Below, piece after piece: positions 28,237-39,971 of a DNA stretch of 64,000 nt. Under the pieces are notes generated by a model that was not told where the DNA came from, did no database searches, and saw nothing but the letters and a program-made list of their open reading frames with translations. A program made the position numbers and the translations under genes. Position 1 is the stretch's first letter, and each line of letters starts with the position of its first letter. The DNA lies in assembly GCF_900167055.1 (NCBI RefSeq), contig NZ_FUXP01000006.1, positions 1-64,000 on the forward strand. Reading direction: 5' to 3'. The stretch is from Lysobacter spongiicola DSM 21749. Its GTDB lineage: Bacteria; Pseudomonadota; Gammaproteobacteria; Xanthomonadales; Xanthomonadaceae.

Positions 28237-29918
28237 TCACCCCACCGCCGGCGGCAGGTGGTGGTCGCCCCGGTACGGCGGCGTTGCCATCACCATCTCG
28301 GCCAGGCTGTGGGCGAGCTCGCGTTCGGCCATCACCGCGGCATCGGCACCGTGGTCCAGCAGGTGGCGGACTTCGCCGTCGGAGTGGGCGCGGGCGACGA
28401 TGGTCAGCGCCGGATTCATCTCCCGCAGCCTGGCGATGATCTCCCCGGCCTCCAGCGTATTGGGGATCGCCAGCATCGCGGTGTGCGCGGTTTCGGGCCG
28501 CGCCTCGGACAGCACCTTCTCGTTGACGGCGTTGCCGCGGATGGCCGGTACGCCGGCGATCCGCGCGCGGTCGATCAGGTGGTCCTCGCCATCCACCACC
28601 ACCATGGGCACACCGCGCGCCTGCAGCAGGCGCCCAGCTCGCTGCCCACCCGGCCGAAGCCGATCAGGATCACGTGATCGCGCAGGTCCGCGGGGATCGG
28701 CGGATCAACGACGTAGCGCACCGGCTCGACCTCGGCCACGCGCTTCTCGCGCCGGTCCAGCCACGCGAAAAGGAACGGATTTGTGATGATCGACAGCAGC
28801 GCGCCAGCGAGGATCAGGTCCTGGCCTTCCTGCGGCAGGATGTCCAACGCCAGCCCGAGGCCGGCGAGGATGAAGGAGAACTCGCCGATCTGCGCCAGGC
28901 TGGCGGAGATCAGCAGCGCACTCCCGCGGGGCTCCTTGAAGGCCCGCATGATGGCGTAGGCCGCGGCGGACTTGCCGACCACGATGATGATGAAGGTTGC
29001 CAGCACCTCGAACGGGTGCTCGATCAGGATCATCGGGTCGAACAGCATGCCGACCGAGACGAAGAACAGCACCGCGAAGGCATCGCGCAGCGGCAGGGTC
29101 TCGCTGGCGGCCTGGTGGCTGAACTCGGATTCGCTTAGCAGCATGCCGGCGAAGAACGCGCCCAGCGCGAATGACACGCCGAACAGCACGGCGGACCCGT
29201 ACGCCACGCCCAGGGCGATGGCCAGCACGCACAACGTGAACAACTCCCGCGAGCCTGAGCCGGCGACGCGCTCGAGGATCCAGGGGATCACCCTGCGGCC
29301 GACCAGCAGCATCACCGCCATGAACGCGCCGACCTTGAGGAAGGTGGTCAGCAGCGCGCTGCCCACCGAGCCCGCGTCGGTCGCTTCTCCGTTGAGCAGC
29401 CCCGCCAGGGCCGGCAGCATCACCAGCGCCAGGACCGTGGCCAGGTCTTCGACGATCAGCCAGCCCACCGCGATGCGCCCGCGCTGGGTCTCCACCAGTC
29501 GCCGGTCCTCCAGCGCCCGGAGCAGGACGACCGTACTGGCCACCGACAGTGACAGGCCGAACACCACGCCGGCCCCGTTGGACCAGCCGAGCCAACGCGC
29601 CAGGCCCCAGCCCAGCAACGTGGCGACCGTGATCTGCACCACCGCGCCCGGCAGGGCGATCGCCTTCACCGACATCAGGTCGCGCCAGGAGAAGTGCAGG
29701 CCGACGCCGAACATCAGCAGAATCACGCCGATTTCCGCCAGCTGGGGCGCCAGCTCCATGTCCCCGACGAAGCCGGGGGTGAAGGGACCGGCGATGATGC
29801 CCGCGACCAGGTAGCCCACCAGCGGCGAGAGCCGCAAACGCTGCGCCAGCGCGCCGAATACGAACGCCAGCACGAAGCCGGCGACCAGCATGGTGATCAG
29901 TGACGTGGCGTGCGGCAT
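28237..29918 (-). pseudogene. KefB/YbaL-type cation:proton antiporter, frameshifted before the RCK domain
   Basis: The first frame, from ATG 29918, encodes about 12 membrane helices of a CPA2 exchanger (LVGYLVAGIIAGPFTPGF, GVVFGLSLSVASTVVLLRAL) and the start of the RCK/TrkA-N domain (DHVILIGFGRVGSELG), then goes out of frame and stops. The next frame resumes exactly with VPMVVVDGEDHLIDRARIAG and runs to 28237. Adding one base at the CCC at 28633-28635 (GGG on the coding strand) gives a normal 560-residue protein. As written, the exchanger would lack most of its nucleotide-binding regulatory domain. It could be a real truncation or an assembly error. Confidence 0.88.
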
Positions 29919-30027
29919 CTGGCTTCCTGTCGATGGCCCTCCAGAATGGTGGCGTGCCCGGTCCCGTGCAAGGGGCGGTTCACCTGCCGATGGGGGTGGA
30001 CAAGGGTGGCGCCCGTACAATGACGGC

Positions 30028-31914
<1,887 letters not shown>

Positions 31915-31932
31915 GCCGGAGGTGGCGGGCGC

Positions 31933-32868
31933 TCAGGGCGCCCGCGTGCTTCCCGCCATCCCGATGTCGAGCGGGACGTGCGTGCCGATCACGGCATGGC
32001 CGGTGATCGCTACCGCCACCGGCTCGCCTTCGGCGGTGGTCACTTCGACGTCCATGAAGCCGCCCCGCCCGCCCGCGGCCTGCTGGCGGGCCCGGAACCG
32101 GACCGGGCCGGCAAGGGGGCCGGCGGCGAGCAGGCCGTGCCGCACCAGGTAGGCCCCCAGTGGCCCGTTGGCGTTGCCGGTCACCGGATCCTCGTCGATG
32201 CCGATGGCGGGCGCGAACATGCGGCCATGGCTGAAGGCATCGTCGTCGTCCTCGGTTTCCAGCGTGAATACGAAATAGCCGTTGCTGCCGATCTCCGGAC
32301 TCAGGCGGGCCAATGCCCGGAAGTCGGGTGAGAGGGCATCCAGCCGTGCCCGGCTGTGCACGCCGAGCATGAGCTTGCCGTGGCCGGTGCCGACGACCTG
32401 CACCGGGCAGCGGAAGTCCAGGTCGGCATCCCCGACGCCGAGCGCGGCCATCACCGCCCGCACCAGGGCGGGCGAAAGGGGCGGGTCGAACACCGGTGGC
32501 CCCTGTTCGATCCGGACCACGAAATCGCCGCGCTGCGCCCGGGTGTCCACCACCTGCACGCCGGCACCGGACAATTGTCGGCGCACGCCCGGCCCTCCGC
32601 CCTCCAGCGCGAGCGCGTAGTGGGCGGCGACCGTCGCGTGGCCGCATACCGGCACCTCCGTGGTGGGGCTGAAGAAGCGCACGTGCAGGTCGTGGTCCGG
32701 CCCCCGGGGCGGCAGGACAAAGGCGGTTTCGGACCAGCCCAGCTCGGCCGCGATGCGCTGCATCTCGTCGTCGCCGAGTCCGTCCGCATTGGTCACCACG
32801 CCGGCAGGGTTGCCGCGTCCCGGCTCGGTGGTGAAGGCGTCGATGCGATAGACACGCAGCGGTTCCAT
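31933..32868 (-). CDS. PhzF family isomerase-like protein
   Basis: 311 residues, diaminopimelate-epimerase fold. MEPLRVYRIDAFTTEPGRGNPAGVV is the standard N-terminus, and Glu47 in GWSETAFV corresponds to the catalytic Glu of PhzF. VPVCGHATVAAHY and the C-terminal EDPVTGNANG are also conserved. The physiological substrate of most family members is unknown, and no phenazine genes are nearby. The gene sits 16 bases downstream of the SIMPL gene on the same strand, so they may be cotranscribed, and it converges with the ABC-F gene. Confidence 0.93.
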   Translation of the reverse strand: MEPLRVYRIDAFTTEPGRGNPAGVVTNADGLGDDEMQRIAAELGWSETAFVLPPRGPDHDLHVRFFSPTTEVPVCGHATVAAHYALALEGGGPGVRRQLSGAGVQVVDTRAQRGDFVVRIEQGPPVFDPPLSPALVRAVMAALGVGDADLDFRCPVQVVGTGHGKLMLGVHSRARLDALSPDFRALARLSPEIGSNGYFVFTLETEDDDDAFSHGRMFAPAIGIDEDPVTGNANGPLGAYLVRHGLLAAGPLAGPVRFRARQQAAGGRGGFMDVEVTTAEGEPVAVAITGHAVIGTHVPLDIGMAGSTRAP

Positions 32869-32884
32869 CGGTTCGGCTCCGGCT

Positions 32885-33592
32885 TCAGTCCTTCAGGAAA
32901 TACTCCACCGTGGTCACCACGCGCACCCGCTTGACCTGGGGGCTGCTCTGGTCGCGGTCGCTGATGCTGACCACCCCCTGGTTGGCGCTGCGGATGCCGC
33001 CCAGGCGGGCGCCGGAGTCCTTGGCGAACTGCTGGGCGGAATCGCGCGCTGCGGCCGTGGCCTCGGCGATGAGGGCGGGCTTGATGTCGTTGAGCCGGGT
33101 GTAATCGAAGTCGGGAGCGCTGCCTTCGCCGATCATCACCCCGCCGGCGACCAGTTCGCCGCTGCGGCGCAGCACCTCGAGGGCCTTGGCCACGTCATCG
33201 GTGCGCAGGCTCACGGTGGTGGAGTAGCGGTAGCGTTCCGGCGGACGGCTGTCGCCGTAGGCGTAGGCCCAGCGGTCCTCCAGCCGCGGCGGCGACACCA
33301 CGATCTCCTCGGGCGCGAAGCCCGCGCCGGTGAAGAACCGGCGGATCGCGTCGGTATTGGCGTCGAGCTGGCGCTGGACTTCCGCCAGGTCGTTGCCCCC
33401 GACGGTATGTGGCAAGGGCCAGACCACGCGGTCGGCATCGACGATCTTCTCCGCCGAACCCTTGACGGTGACGTAGCGGTCGTCGGTGCGGAGCTTGGCC
33501 ATGCCCTGCGCGGCGAACCAGCCGGCCAGCGCGAGACCCACGGCCACCAGGGCGGCAGCGACCAGCAGGGTAACGGTGCGGAAGGATGACAT
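32885..33592 (-). CDS. SIMPL (DUF541) domain protein, membrane-anchored
   Basis: 235 residues with a single N-terminal hydrophobic helix (VTLLVAAALVAVGLALAGWF), which anchors it or serves as a signal, and then a SIMPL domain (YVTVKGSAEKIVDADRVVW ... VEYFLKD). The family forms periplasmic or outer-membrane oligomers of unclear role. ATG 33592 is chosen because it puts the helix at the N-terminus. It is divergent from the antiporter gene at 33709 and followed closely by the PhzF gene. Confidence 0.88.
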   Translation of the reverse strand: MSSFRTVTLLVAAALVAVGLALAGWFAAQGMAKLRTDDRYVTVKGSAEKIVDADRVVWPLPHTVGGNDLAEVQRQLDANTDAIRRFFTGAGFAPEEIVVSPPRLEDRWAYAYGDSRPPERYRYSTTVSLRTDDVAKALEVLRRSGELVAGGVMIGEGSAPDFDYTRLNDIKPALIAEATAAARDSAQQFAKDSGARLGGIRSANQGVVSISDRDQSSPQVKRVRVVTTVEYFLKD

Positions 33593-33708
33593 TCGCGATT
33601 CCACTTGTCGGAGACTGGGGCACAGCGTAGCGCCTGCGGCCGGCGCCGTGCTTGCCAGCCTACGCGCATGCACCGACCATGCCTGCAGACCGCCCCACCG
33701 GACCCTGC

Positions 33709-34959
33709 ATGAGCAACGAACTGATCTACCTGCTGCTGATCTTCGGCCTGCTGGTCATCCCGCGCGCATTGCAGCGCTTCAAGCTGCCGGCACCGATCAC
33801 CTGCCTGGCGCTGGGGCTGGCGGCGATGCTGGTCTATGGCGACCGGACCCACGATCCGGTCGTGGCGCTGCTCTCGACGCTGGGCATATCGTCGCTGTTC
33901 CTGTTCGCTGGCCTGGAAGTGGACGTGCCGGCGCTGCGCAAGGGGCTCGGGCGGCTGCTGGTGCACCTGCTGGTCCGCACCCTCGCACTGGTGGCGCTGG
34001 CATGGCTCACCTGGCGCTATGCCGGCTTCGGCTGGCAGGCCTCGGCACTCGTCGCGCTGGCGTTGCTGACGCCCTCCACCGGCTTCATCCTCGATACGCT
34101 CGAGCGCCTGGGGCTGGATCCCGAAGAACGGTTCTGGGTGACCAACAAGGCGATCGCGGGGGAGCTGCTGGCCCTGCTTGCGTTGTTCGTGGTGCTGCAG
34201 GCGACGGACCCGGTGCAACTGGGCATCTCGTCGCTCACGATGGTGGCGATGCTGGTCGGCCTGCCGCTGCTGTTCGTCGCGCTCGGGCGCTGGGTGGTGC
34301 CGCACGCGCCGGGTTCGGAGTTCTCGCTGCTGGTGATGGTGGGCCTGGTGGCGGCGTTCATCACCTACAAGCTGGGTGTCTACTACCTGGTCGGTGCGTT
34401 CGTGGCCGGCCTCGTGGCGCGCATGCTGCGCCTGCGCATGCCCTTGCTCGCCTCCGACGACAACATCCACGCACTGCGGCTGTTCGCGACCTTCTTCGTG
34501 CCGTTCTACTTCTTCCACGCCGGCACCGGCATCTCCCGCGATGCGCTGACCTGGGAGGCCGCCGGGCTTGGCGTGGTATTGACGCTGGTGATGGTGCCGA
34601 TCCGCATCGGCGGCGTATGGATCCAGCGCCGGCTGATGTTCGGCGAGGAACGCGGCAGCAGCCTGAAGGTCGCGGTGTCGCTTGCCCCGACGCTGGTATT
34701 CACGCTGGTGCTGGCCAGCATCCTGCACACCCGCTTCGACCTGCCGGGCGTGTGGTTCGGCGGCCTGATCCTCTACACCACGCTCAACACCCTGCTGCCT
34801 TCGCTGGTGCTGCGGGCGCCGTTCAATGTTGACCCGCTGGCTGGCGGGGGGGGCTGGAAAGCTGGCAGCTCGCATCCCGAGGATCAGTTGGAAGCGGAAG
34901 AAGCCGCGCCTGCCGCGCCGCGTCCGGAGGTCAGTGACGCCGGCGCACGCGGCGCCTGA
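33709..34959 (+). CDS. CPA2-type cation:proton antiporter without RCK domain
   Basis: 416 residues, at least 11 membrane helices. LLLIFGLLVIPRALQRFKLPAPITC and SSLFLFAGLEVDVPALRKGL match the Na+/H+ exchanger domain of the CPA2 family, and the later AGLVARMLRLRMPL and FFVPFYFFHAGTGI are consistent. It ends with a short Glu/Ala-rich tail instead of a TrkA-N/RCK domain, so it is a different subtype from the kefB-like gene 4 kb upstream. It could compensate if that gene is truly broken. ATG 33709 gives MSNELIYLLLIFG; a longer start would add a non-membrane, proline-rich leader. Confidence 0.88.
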   Translation: MSNELIYLLLIFGLLVIPRALQRFKLPAPITCLALGLAAMLVYGDRTHDPVVALLSTLGISSLFLFAGLEVDVPALRKGLGRLLVHLLVRTLALVALAWLTWRYAGFGWQASALVALALLTPSTGFILDTLERLGLDPEERFWVTNKAIAGELLALLALFVVLQATDPVQLGISSLTMVAMLVGLPLLFVALGRWVVPHAPGSEFSLLVMVGLVAAFITYKLGVYYLVGAFVAGLVARMLRLRMPLLASDDNIHALRLFATFFVPFYFFHAGTGISRDALTWEAAGLGVVLTLVMVPIRIGGVWIQRRLMFGEERGSSLKVAVSLAPTLVFTLVLASILHTRFDLPGVWFGGLILYTTLNTLLPSLVLRAPFNVDPLAGGGGWKAGSSHPEDQLEAEEAAPAAPRPEVSDAGARGA

Positions 34960-34962
34960 AGC

Positions 34963-36237
34963 TCAACGCTGATCGCGCGGAGCTTGCGCCGGCTCGGCCG
35001 GCTCGGCTTCGCCGGACTCGTGCGTTTCGGGCAGCAGTTCCAAAGCCGAGGGCGTGGTGCGCACCATGGGGTGGAACTGGCCGGGGTGTTCGCGGTCGCG
35101 ATGGCGCACCAGCCGCCGGCCCAGCGCCACCACCGCCACCAGACCGAAAGAGGCGGCGAAGAACAGCGGCAGTGTCTCCGGTCCCCAGCGCTCCATCACC
35201 AGCCCGCCGACCGCCGGTCCGATGGCCGAGCCCACGCCATTGAGCAGCAAAAGACTGCTGCCGCCCGACAGGATGTCCCTGGGCGGCAGGTGGTCGAGCA
35301 GGTGGGCGACACAGATGGGATAGATCGAGAACACCAGGCCGCCGAAGCAGAAAAACAGCGCGTACAGCAGCGGCCGGCTGTCCCCGCCCTGCAGTGACAG
35401 TGCCAGCGCCACGCCGACCGCCAGCGCACTGACCAGGGCCATTGCGGTGCGGCGGTCGCCGCGGTCGGAGATCCTGCCGATGGGCAACTGCATGACGGCG
35501 CCGCCGATGATCGCGGCGGAAATCAGCGTCGCCACCTGGGATACGCCGAGCCCGAGGCGGGTCCCGTACAAGGCGGTCAGGCCCCAGAAGCCGCCCATGC
35601 CCACGCCCGCCAGCAGTGCCCCACTCGCGGCAGCCGGGGCGGTGCGGTAGATCGCCGCCAGCGCCAGCCGGGGGCTGTGTGGCAGCTCGGGCTGGGTCAT
35701 CCGGCTGGCGGTGACGGGCAGCGCGGCCAGACAGATCAGCACCGCGACCAGGCTGAAAGGCACGTAGTGCGCGGGGTCCGACAACCCGAACAACAACTGC
35801 CCGATCGCCAGGGCGCCCAGGTTGACCACCATGTACAGCCCGAATACCCGACTGCGCTGCTCGACCGGCGCCTGCGCGTTGAGCCAGCTCTCGATGACCG
35901 TGTACAGGCCGACGAAGGCGATGCCGCTGAACAGCCGCAACACACCCCAGGCCCACGGGTTGGGCAGGATCGGGTGCAGCAGCACCGTGGCCGCGATCAG
36001 GGAGGTGTAGAACGCGAAGCAGCGGATGTGCCCGATGCGTCGGATGAGGTTGGGGGCGATGTAGGTGCCGACCAGGAAGCCGACGAAGTACAGCGACATC
36101 ACCAGCCCGAAGGCGCGCGCGTCGAAGCCTTCCAGCTCGCTGCGCACCGCCAGCAGGCTGCCCAGCAGGCCGCTGCCCATCAGCAGGAGTGCAACGCCGG
36201 CGAACAGGGCCGACAGGGGCCGCGCGGCAGCGATCAT
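34963..36237 (-). CDS. MFS transporter, YcaD-like
   Basis: 424 residues, 12 predicted helices (ALFAGVALLLMGSGLLGSLL, FGLVMSLYFVGFLVGTY). The loop NLIRRIGHIRCF after helix 2 and IGRISDRGDRR after helix 8 are the MFS inter-helix motifs. Similarity of layout suggests the YcaD branch, whose substrate is unknown. ATG 36237 is preceded by GGAGG at ideal spacing. The C-terminal tail is charged and cytoplasmic. Its stop and the antiporter's stop are four bases apart, in convergent orientation. Confidence 0.88.
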   Translation of the reverse strand: MIAAARPLSALFAGVALLLMGSGLLGSLLAVRSELEGFDARAFGLVMSLYFVGFLVGTYIAPNLIRRIGHIRCFAFYTSLIAATVLLHPILPNPWAWGVLRLFSGIAFVGLYTVIESWLNAQAPVEQRSRVFGLYMVVNLGALAIGQLLFGLSDPAHYVPFSLVAVLICLAALPVTASRMTQPELPHSPRLALAAIYRTAPAAASGALLAGVGMGGFWGLTALYGTRLGLGVSQVATLISAAIIGGAVMQLPIGRISDRGDRRTAMALVSALAVGVALALSLQGGDSRPLLYALFFCFGGLVFSIYPICVAHLLDHLPPRDILSGGSSLLLLNGVGSAIGPAVGGLVMERWGPETLPLFFAASFGLVAVVALGRRLVRHRDREHPGQFHPMVRTTPSALELLPETHESGEAEPAEPAQAPRDQR

Positions 36238-36399
36238 GGCACCTCCGGGAGTCGAAGCCGGGCAAGCTAGCACAGCGCCGGGCCAGGCCTGTGGCGTCCG
36301 GGAGGCCCACGCGGATGGCGGCGACGCCTGCCGTCCACTTGATTAGTGGCGCCCAGGCCCCACAATCCGCGCACACCGACTGTTCCCCTGAATCCTCCC

Positions 36400-36762
36400 A
36401 TGCCGATCTATGCCTTCGAGTGCGCCGCTTGCGGCCACAGCTTCGACCGCCTGCAGAAGTTGTCCGATGCCGATCCCGTGGAGTGCCCGGAGTGCGGGCA
36501 GCCCCGGATCCGGCGCCAGCTGACCGCGCCCCAGTTCCGCCTGGCCGGCGGCGGCTGGTACGAGACCGACTTCAAGAAGGATGGCGACAGGAAGCGCAAC
36601 CTCGCCGGCGACGGTGGCGGCAAGCCGGGCGAGGGCAAGGGCGGGGAAGGCAAGGGTGGCGATGCCAAGCCGGCTGATGCCAAGCCGGCTGGCGGTTCCG
36701 ACGCCAAGCCGGCCAAGACCGAAACGGCCGCGACGAAGCCGGCCAGCAAGCCCGCTGCCTGA
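36400..36762 (+). CDS. FmdB family zinc-ribbon protein
   Basis: 120 residues. MPIYAFECAACGHSFD begins the family's single zinc ribbon, with CxxC pairs CAAC and CPEC. A glycine- and lysine-rich low-complexity tail with DAKPA repeats follows (about residues 65-120). It is a putative regulatory or metal-binding protein of unknown precise role. It is commonly found just upstream of aspS in gammaproteobacteria, as here; the two genes are separated by a REP element. Confidence 0.92.
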   Translation: MPIYAFECAACGHSFDRLQKLSDADPVECPECGQPRIRRQLTAPQFRLAGGGWYETDFKKDGDRKRNLAGDGGGKPGEGKGGEGKGGDAKPADAKPAGGSDAKPAKTETAATKPASKPAA

Positions 36763-36791
36763 TCGACGACCTGCGCCCGTCCCATGCCTTT

Positions 36792-36870
36792 TGTAGGAGC
36801 GGCTTCAGCCGCGATCACGGAGCAGGCGCGGGCGAACGATTGGCGGATCGCGGCTGAAGCCGCTCCTACA
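36792..36870. repeat. REP/BIME element 5, fmdB-aspS gap
   Basis: Two 25-base arms around a 29-base spacer with GGCGCGGGCG. It lies between two genes in the same direction, 30 bases after the fmdB stop. Confidence 0.95.
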
Positions 36871-36994
36871 ACATCGCCGGCTCCGCGCGCGCATCCCAGC
36901 GAAGCCCCTCGGCCCCGGCTAAACTAGCCGGCTCCCGGCCCCGCGCCGGGTCGCCGGGCGCGCGGCGCCCGTCCCGAGCCATTCCGGAGCCCCC

Positions 36995-38767
36995 ATGCGT
37001 ACCCATTTCTGCGGCCTGATCGACGAATCCATGATCGGCCAGACCGTCACCCTCTGCGGCTGGGCCGACGTCGCCCGCGACCTCGGCGGCCTGTGCTTCA
37101 TCGACCTACGTGACCACGAAGGGATCGTCCAGGTGGTCGCCGAGCCGAGCGCCGGTACCGCCGGCAATGCGGAGGTCATCGCCACCGCCGCCAAGGTGGG
37201 TTACGAGGACTGCCTGCGAATCACCGGCACCGTGCGCCGCCGCGAGTCGGTCAACACCCGCATCAGGACCGGGCAGGTGGAGGTCGTCGCGACCGAGATT
37301 GATGTGCTGAACAAGGCCGAGCCGCTGCCGTTCCACGCCCACGAGAACCCGGGCGAGGACATCCGTCTGGAATACCGCTACCTCGACCTGCGCACCCCGG
37401 AGATGCAGCGCCGCATGCGCACCCGGACCCGGCTGGTGCAGTCGCTGCGTCGCTGGCTGGATGCCCGCGGTTTCCAGGACATCGAGACCCCGATCCTGAC
37501 CAAGGCCACGCCGGAAGGTGCACGCGACTTCCTGGTGCCGGCCCGCATGCATCCAGGCGAGTTCTACGCCCTGCCGCAGTCGCCGCAGCTGTTCAAGCAG
37601 ATCCTGATGATGGCGGGCTTCGATCGCTACTACCAGATCGCGCGCTGCTTCCGCGACGAAGCCCTGCGCGCCGACCGCCAGCTGGAGTTCACCCAGCTCG
37701 ATATCGAGTTCGCCTGGGTCGAGGAGCGTGATGTCCAGGACACCGTCGAGGCGATGGTGCGCGAGGTCTTCCGCGAGGTGATCGACGTGGAGCTCGGCGA
37801 GTTCCCGCGCATGACCTATGCCGAGGCGATGCGTCGCTACGGGTCGGACAAGCCGGACCTGCGCATCGAGATGGAACTGGTCGATATCGCCGATCTGGTG
37901 AAGGCGTGCGAGTTCAAGGTCTTCACCGATTGGGCGAACCATGAGGATGGCCGGGTGGTTGCACTGCGCGCGCCGGGCGCGGCCTCGCTGTCGCGCAAGC
38001 AGATCGACGAGCTGGGCGCGCATGCGGCCAAGTACGGCGCCAAGGGCGTGGCCTGGATGAAGGTGGAGGATCCGGGCAAGGGTCGCGAAGGCATCAACTC
38101 GCCGATCGCCAAGTTCCTGGACGATGCCACCCTGACCGCGATCGTCGACGCCACCGGCGCGCAAGCCGGCGACCTGCTGCTGTTCGGCGCGGCGACCCAC
38201 AGCGTGGCCTCGGATTTCATGGGCGCACTGCGCCTGAAGCTGGGCCGTGACCTCGGCCTGGTGCAGGAAGGCTGGAAGCCCCTGTGGGTCACCGACTTCC
38301 CGATGTTCGAGTGGGACGAAGAAGCCAGCCGCTACGTCGCCCTGCATCACCCCTTCACCGCACCGGCGGTGGATGATGTCGAAGACCTGAAGGCGAATGC
38401 CCGCACCGCCGTGTCGCGCGGCTATGACATGGTGCTCAACGGCAACGAGATCGGCGGCGGTTCTATCCGTATCCACCGCTCCTCCATGCAGTCGGCCGTG
38501 TTCGAGCTGCTCGGCATCGGCGCCGAGGAGGCGCAGGCGAAGTTCGGTTTCCTGCTGGACGCACTCAAGTACGGCGCTCCGCCGCACGGTGGCATCGCCT
38601 TCGGCATCGACCGCATCGCGGCGCTGATGGCCGGCACCGAGTCGATCCGCGACGTGATTCCGTTCCCCAAGACCACCGGCGGCCAGTGCCTGATGACCGG
38701 CGCGCCTTCGCCGATTGCCGATGAGCAGTTGGCTGAAGTCCACGTGGCGGTGCGGCCGAAGGCGTGA
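36995..38767 (+). CDS. aspS: aspartyl-tRNA synthetase
   Basis: 590 residues, bacterial type: OB-fold anticodon-binding domain ([22 protein letters not shown]), class II catalytic core (motif 2 [21 protein letters not shown], motif 3 [12 protein letters not shown]) and the bacterial GAD insertion. Leu30 in the ARDLGG segment is the residue of discriminating enzymes such as E. coli AspRS; non-discriminating ones have His there. This suggests it charges only tRNA-Asp, an inference from one position. It is first in a coupled set: the GNAT gene starts at a GTG overlapping its TGA stop. Confidence 0.97.
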   Translation: MRTHFCGLIDESMIGQTVTLCGWADVARDLGGLCFIDLRDHEGIVQVVAEPSAGTAGNAEVIATAAKVGYEDCLRITGTVRRRESVNTRIRTGQVEVVATEIDVLNKAEPLPFHAHENPGEDIRLEYRYLDLRTPEMQRRMRTRTRLVQSLRRWLDARGFQDIETPILTKATPEGARDFLVPARMHPGEFYALPQSPQLFKQILMMAGFDRYYQIARCFRDEALRADRQLEFTQLDIEFAWVEERDVQDTVEAMVREVFREVIDVELGEFPRMTYAEAMRRYGSDKPDLRIEMELVDIADLVKACEFKVFTDWANHEDGRVVALRAPGAASLSRKQIDELGAHAAKYGAKGVAWMKVEDPGKGREGINSPIAKFLDDATLTAIVDATGAQAGDLLLFGAATHSVASDFMGALRLKLGRDLGLVQEGWKPLWVTDFPMFEWDEEASRYVALHHPFTAPAVDDVEDLKANARTAVSRGYDMVLNGNEIGGGSIRIHRSSMQSAVFELLGIGAEEAQAKFGFLLDALKYGAPPHGGIAFGIDRIAALMAGTESIRDVIPFPKTTGGQCLMTGAPSPIADEQLAEVHVAVRPKA

Positions 38768-39306
38768 AGCCGCGGATCCGGCGCGCAGGGTTGGAGGACG
38801 CGGGGACGCTCTCGCGCCTCGCCGCCCGCACGTTCACCGAGGCGTTCGGCCACCTGTATCCGGACGAGGACCTGCAGGCCTTCCTGTCGGAGAGCTATAG
38901 CGTCGAGCGCCAGCGGGTGATCCTCGGCCACCCGGACTACGCGGTGTGGTTGCTGGAGGCCGAGGGCGAGGCGGTTGGCCATGCCGCCGCGGGTCCGTGC
39001 GGCCTGCCGCACCCGGAGGTGGCCGAGGGCGACGGCGAGCTCAAGCGCCTGTACCTGCTCGAATCCTTCCAGAACCATGGCTGGGGCGGGCACCTGTTCA
39101 AGAGCGCACTGGACTGGTTGCAGCGGGACGGGCCGCGCACGCTGTGGATCGGCGTGTGGTCGGGCAACCTCGGCGCCCAGCGCTTCTACGCCCGCCACGG
39201 GTTCCGGCATGTCGGCGACTACGAGTTCATCGTGGGGCGGGTGCGTGACCACGAGTTCATCCTTCGGCGCGAGGCCGGCGCCACCGGGTCGGACGGGACG
39301 TCTTGA
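38764..39306 (+). CDS. GNAT family N-acetyltransferase
   Basis: 180 residues from a GTG in a GTGA overlap with asp[27 protein letters not shown] is a typical GNAT N-terminus, and [23 protein letters not shown] is the acetyl-CoA loop (R/Q-x-x-G-x-G/A region). [20 protein letters not shown] is the usual C-terminal strand-helix. Related proteins acetylate small molecules or protein N-termini; the substrate here is unknown. Coupled translation with aspS is unusual and is noted in the findings. Confidence 0.9.
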   Translation: MKPRIRRAGLEDAGTLSRLAARTFTEAFGHLYPDEDLQAFLSESYSVERQRVILGHPDYAVWLLEAEGEAVGHAAAGPCGLPHPEVAEGDGELKRLYLLESFQNHGWGGHLFKSALDWLQRDGPRTLWIGVWSGNLGAQRFYARHGFRHVGDYEFIVGRVRDHEFILRREAGATGSDGTS

Positions 39307-39929
39307 GTCGGCGCGTCATCCTGGTGCACGGGTTGTGGATGCCCAGGGCCTCCATGCGCTGGCACGCGCACGGGCTCCGGAAGGCCGGTTACCAGGCGAC
39401 CCTGTTCGGCTACGCCACCGTCGGCGGTGGGCCGGAACAGGCGATTCCGGCGCTGCGGGCGTTGCTGCGCGAACCCTGCGACATCGTTGCCCACAGCCTG
39501 GGCGGTGTGCTGGCCCTGCGCGCCCTCCAGTCAGAGCCGGGATTGCCGGTCGGCCGCGTGGTCTGCCTGGGTTCACCCCTGTGCGGCAGTGCCGCTGCCA
39601 GCACCCTGGCACGGCTGCCGTTCGGTGCCCGGACGCTGGGTCGCAGCGCCTCGCTCCTGCGCGACGGCTGCGATCCCTGGCAGGGTGAGGCGCGCGTGGG
39701 CATGATCGCCGGCGATTCGGCACTTGGCCTGGGCCAGGTCTTCGGGCGGTTCAAGGGCCCCTGCGACGGTACGGTGTCGGTGGACGAGACCCGGATCGAG
39801 GGGCTGGCCGACCATATCGTGCTGCCGACCAGCCACAGCGGCATGCTGGTGTCGAAGCGGGTCTCCCGGCAGGTATTGGAGTTCCTCGCGCACGGCCGTT
39901 TCCTGCATTCCGATGCCGGGGCGAAATAG
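39303..39929 (+). CDS. alpha/beta hydrolase fold protein, small
   Basis: 208 residues starting at a TTG that overlaps the GNAT stop (TTGA). RVILVHGLWMP is the oxyanion-hole strand, and VAHSLGGVLAL holds the nucleophile Ser in G/A-H-S-x-G form. A downstream LPTSHSGM probably supplies the catalytic His. There is no signal peptide. It is probably a lipase- or esterase-like enzyme of unknown substrate, third in the aspS-GNAT-hydrolase run. The TTG start is supported by the lack of another in-frame ATG before the HG motif. Confidence 0.85.
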   Translation: MSRRVILVHGLWMPRASMRWHAHGLRKAGYQATLFGYATVGGGPEQAIPALRALLREPCDIVAHSLGGVLALRALQSEPGLPVGRVVCLGSPLCGSAAASTLARLPFGARTLGRSASLLRDGCDPWQGEARVGMIAGDSALGLGQVFGRFKGPCDGTVSVDETRIEGLADHIVLPTSHSGMLVSKRVSRQVLEFLAHGRFLHSDAGAK

Positions 39930-39971
39930 GCGTAAAATCCCGCGCTTGTCACAAGCACAACCGGACATCAC

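Noticed and set aside
28611-28660. Programmed frameshift in the kefB-type gene
   Set aside because: No slippery heptamer or downstream stimulator is seen, and the family is not known for it. A simple base loss or read error is enough.
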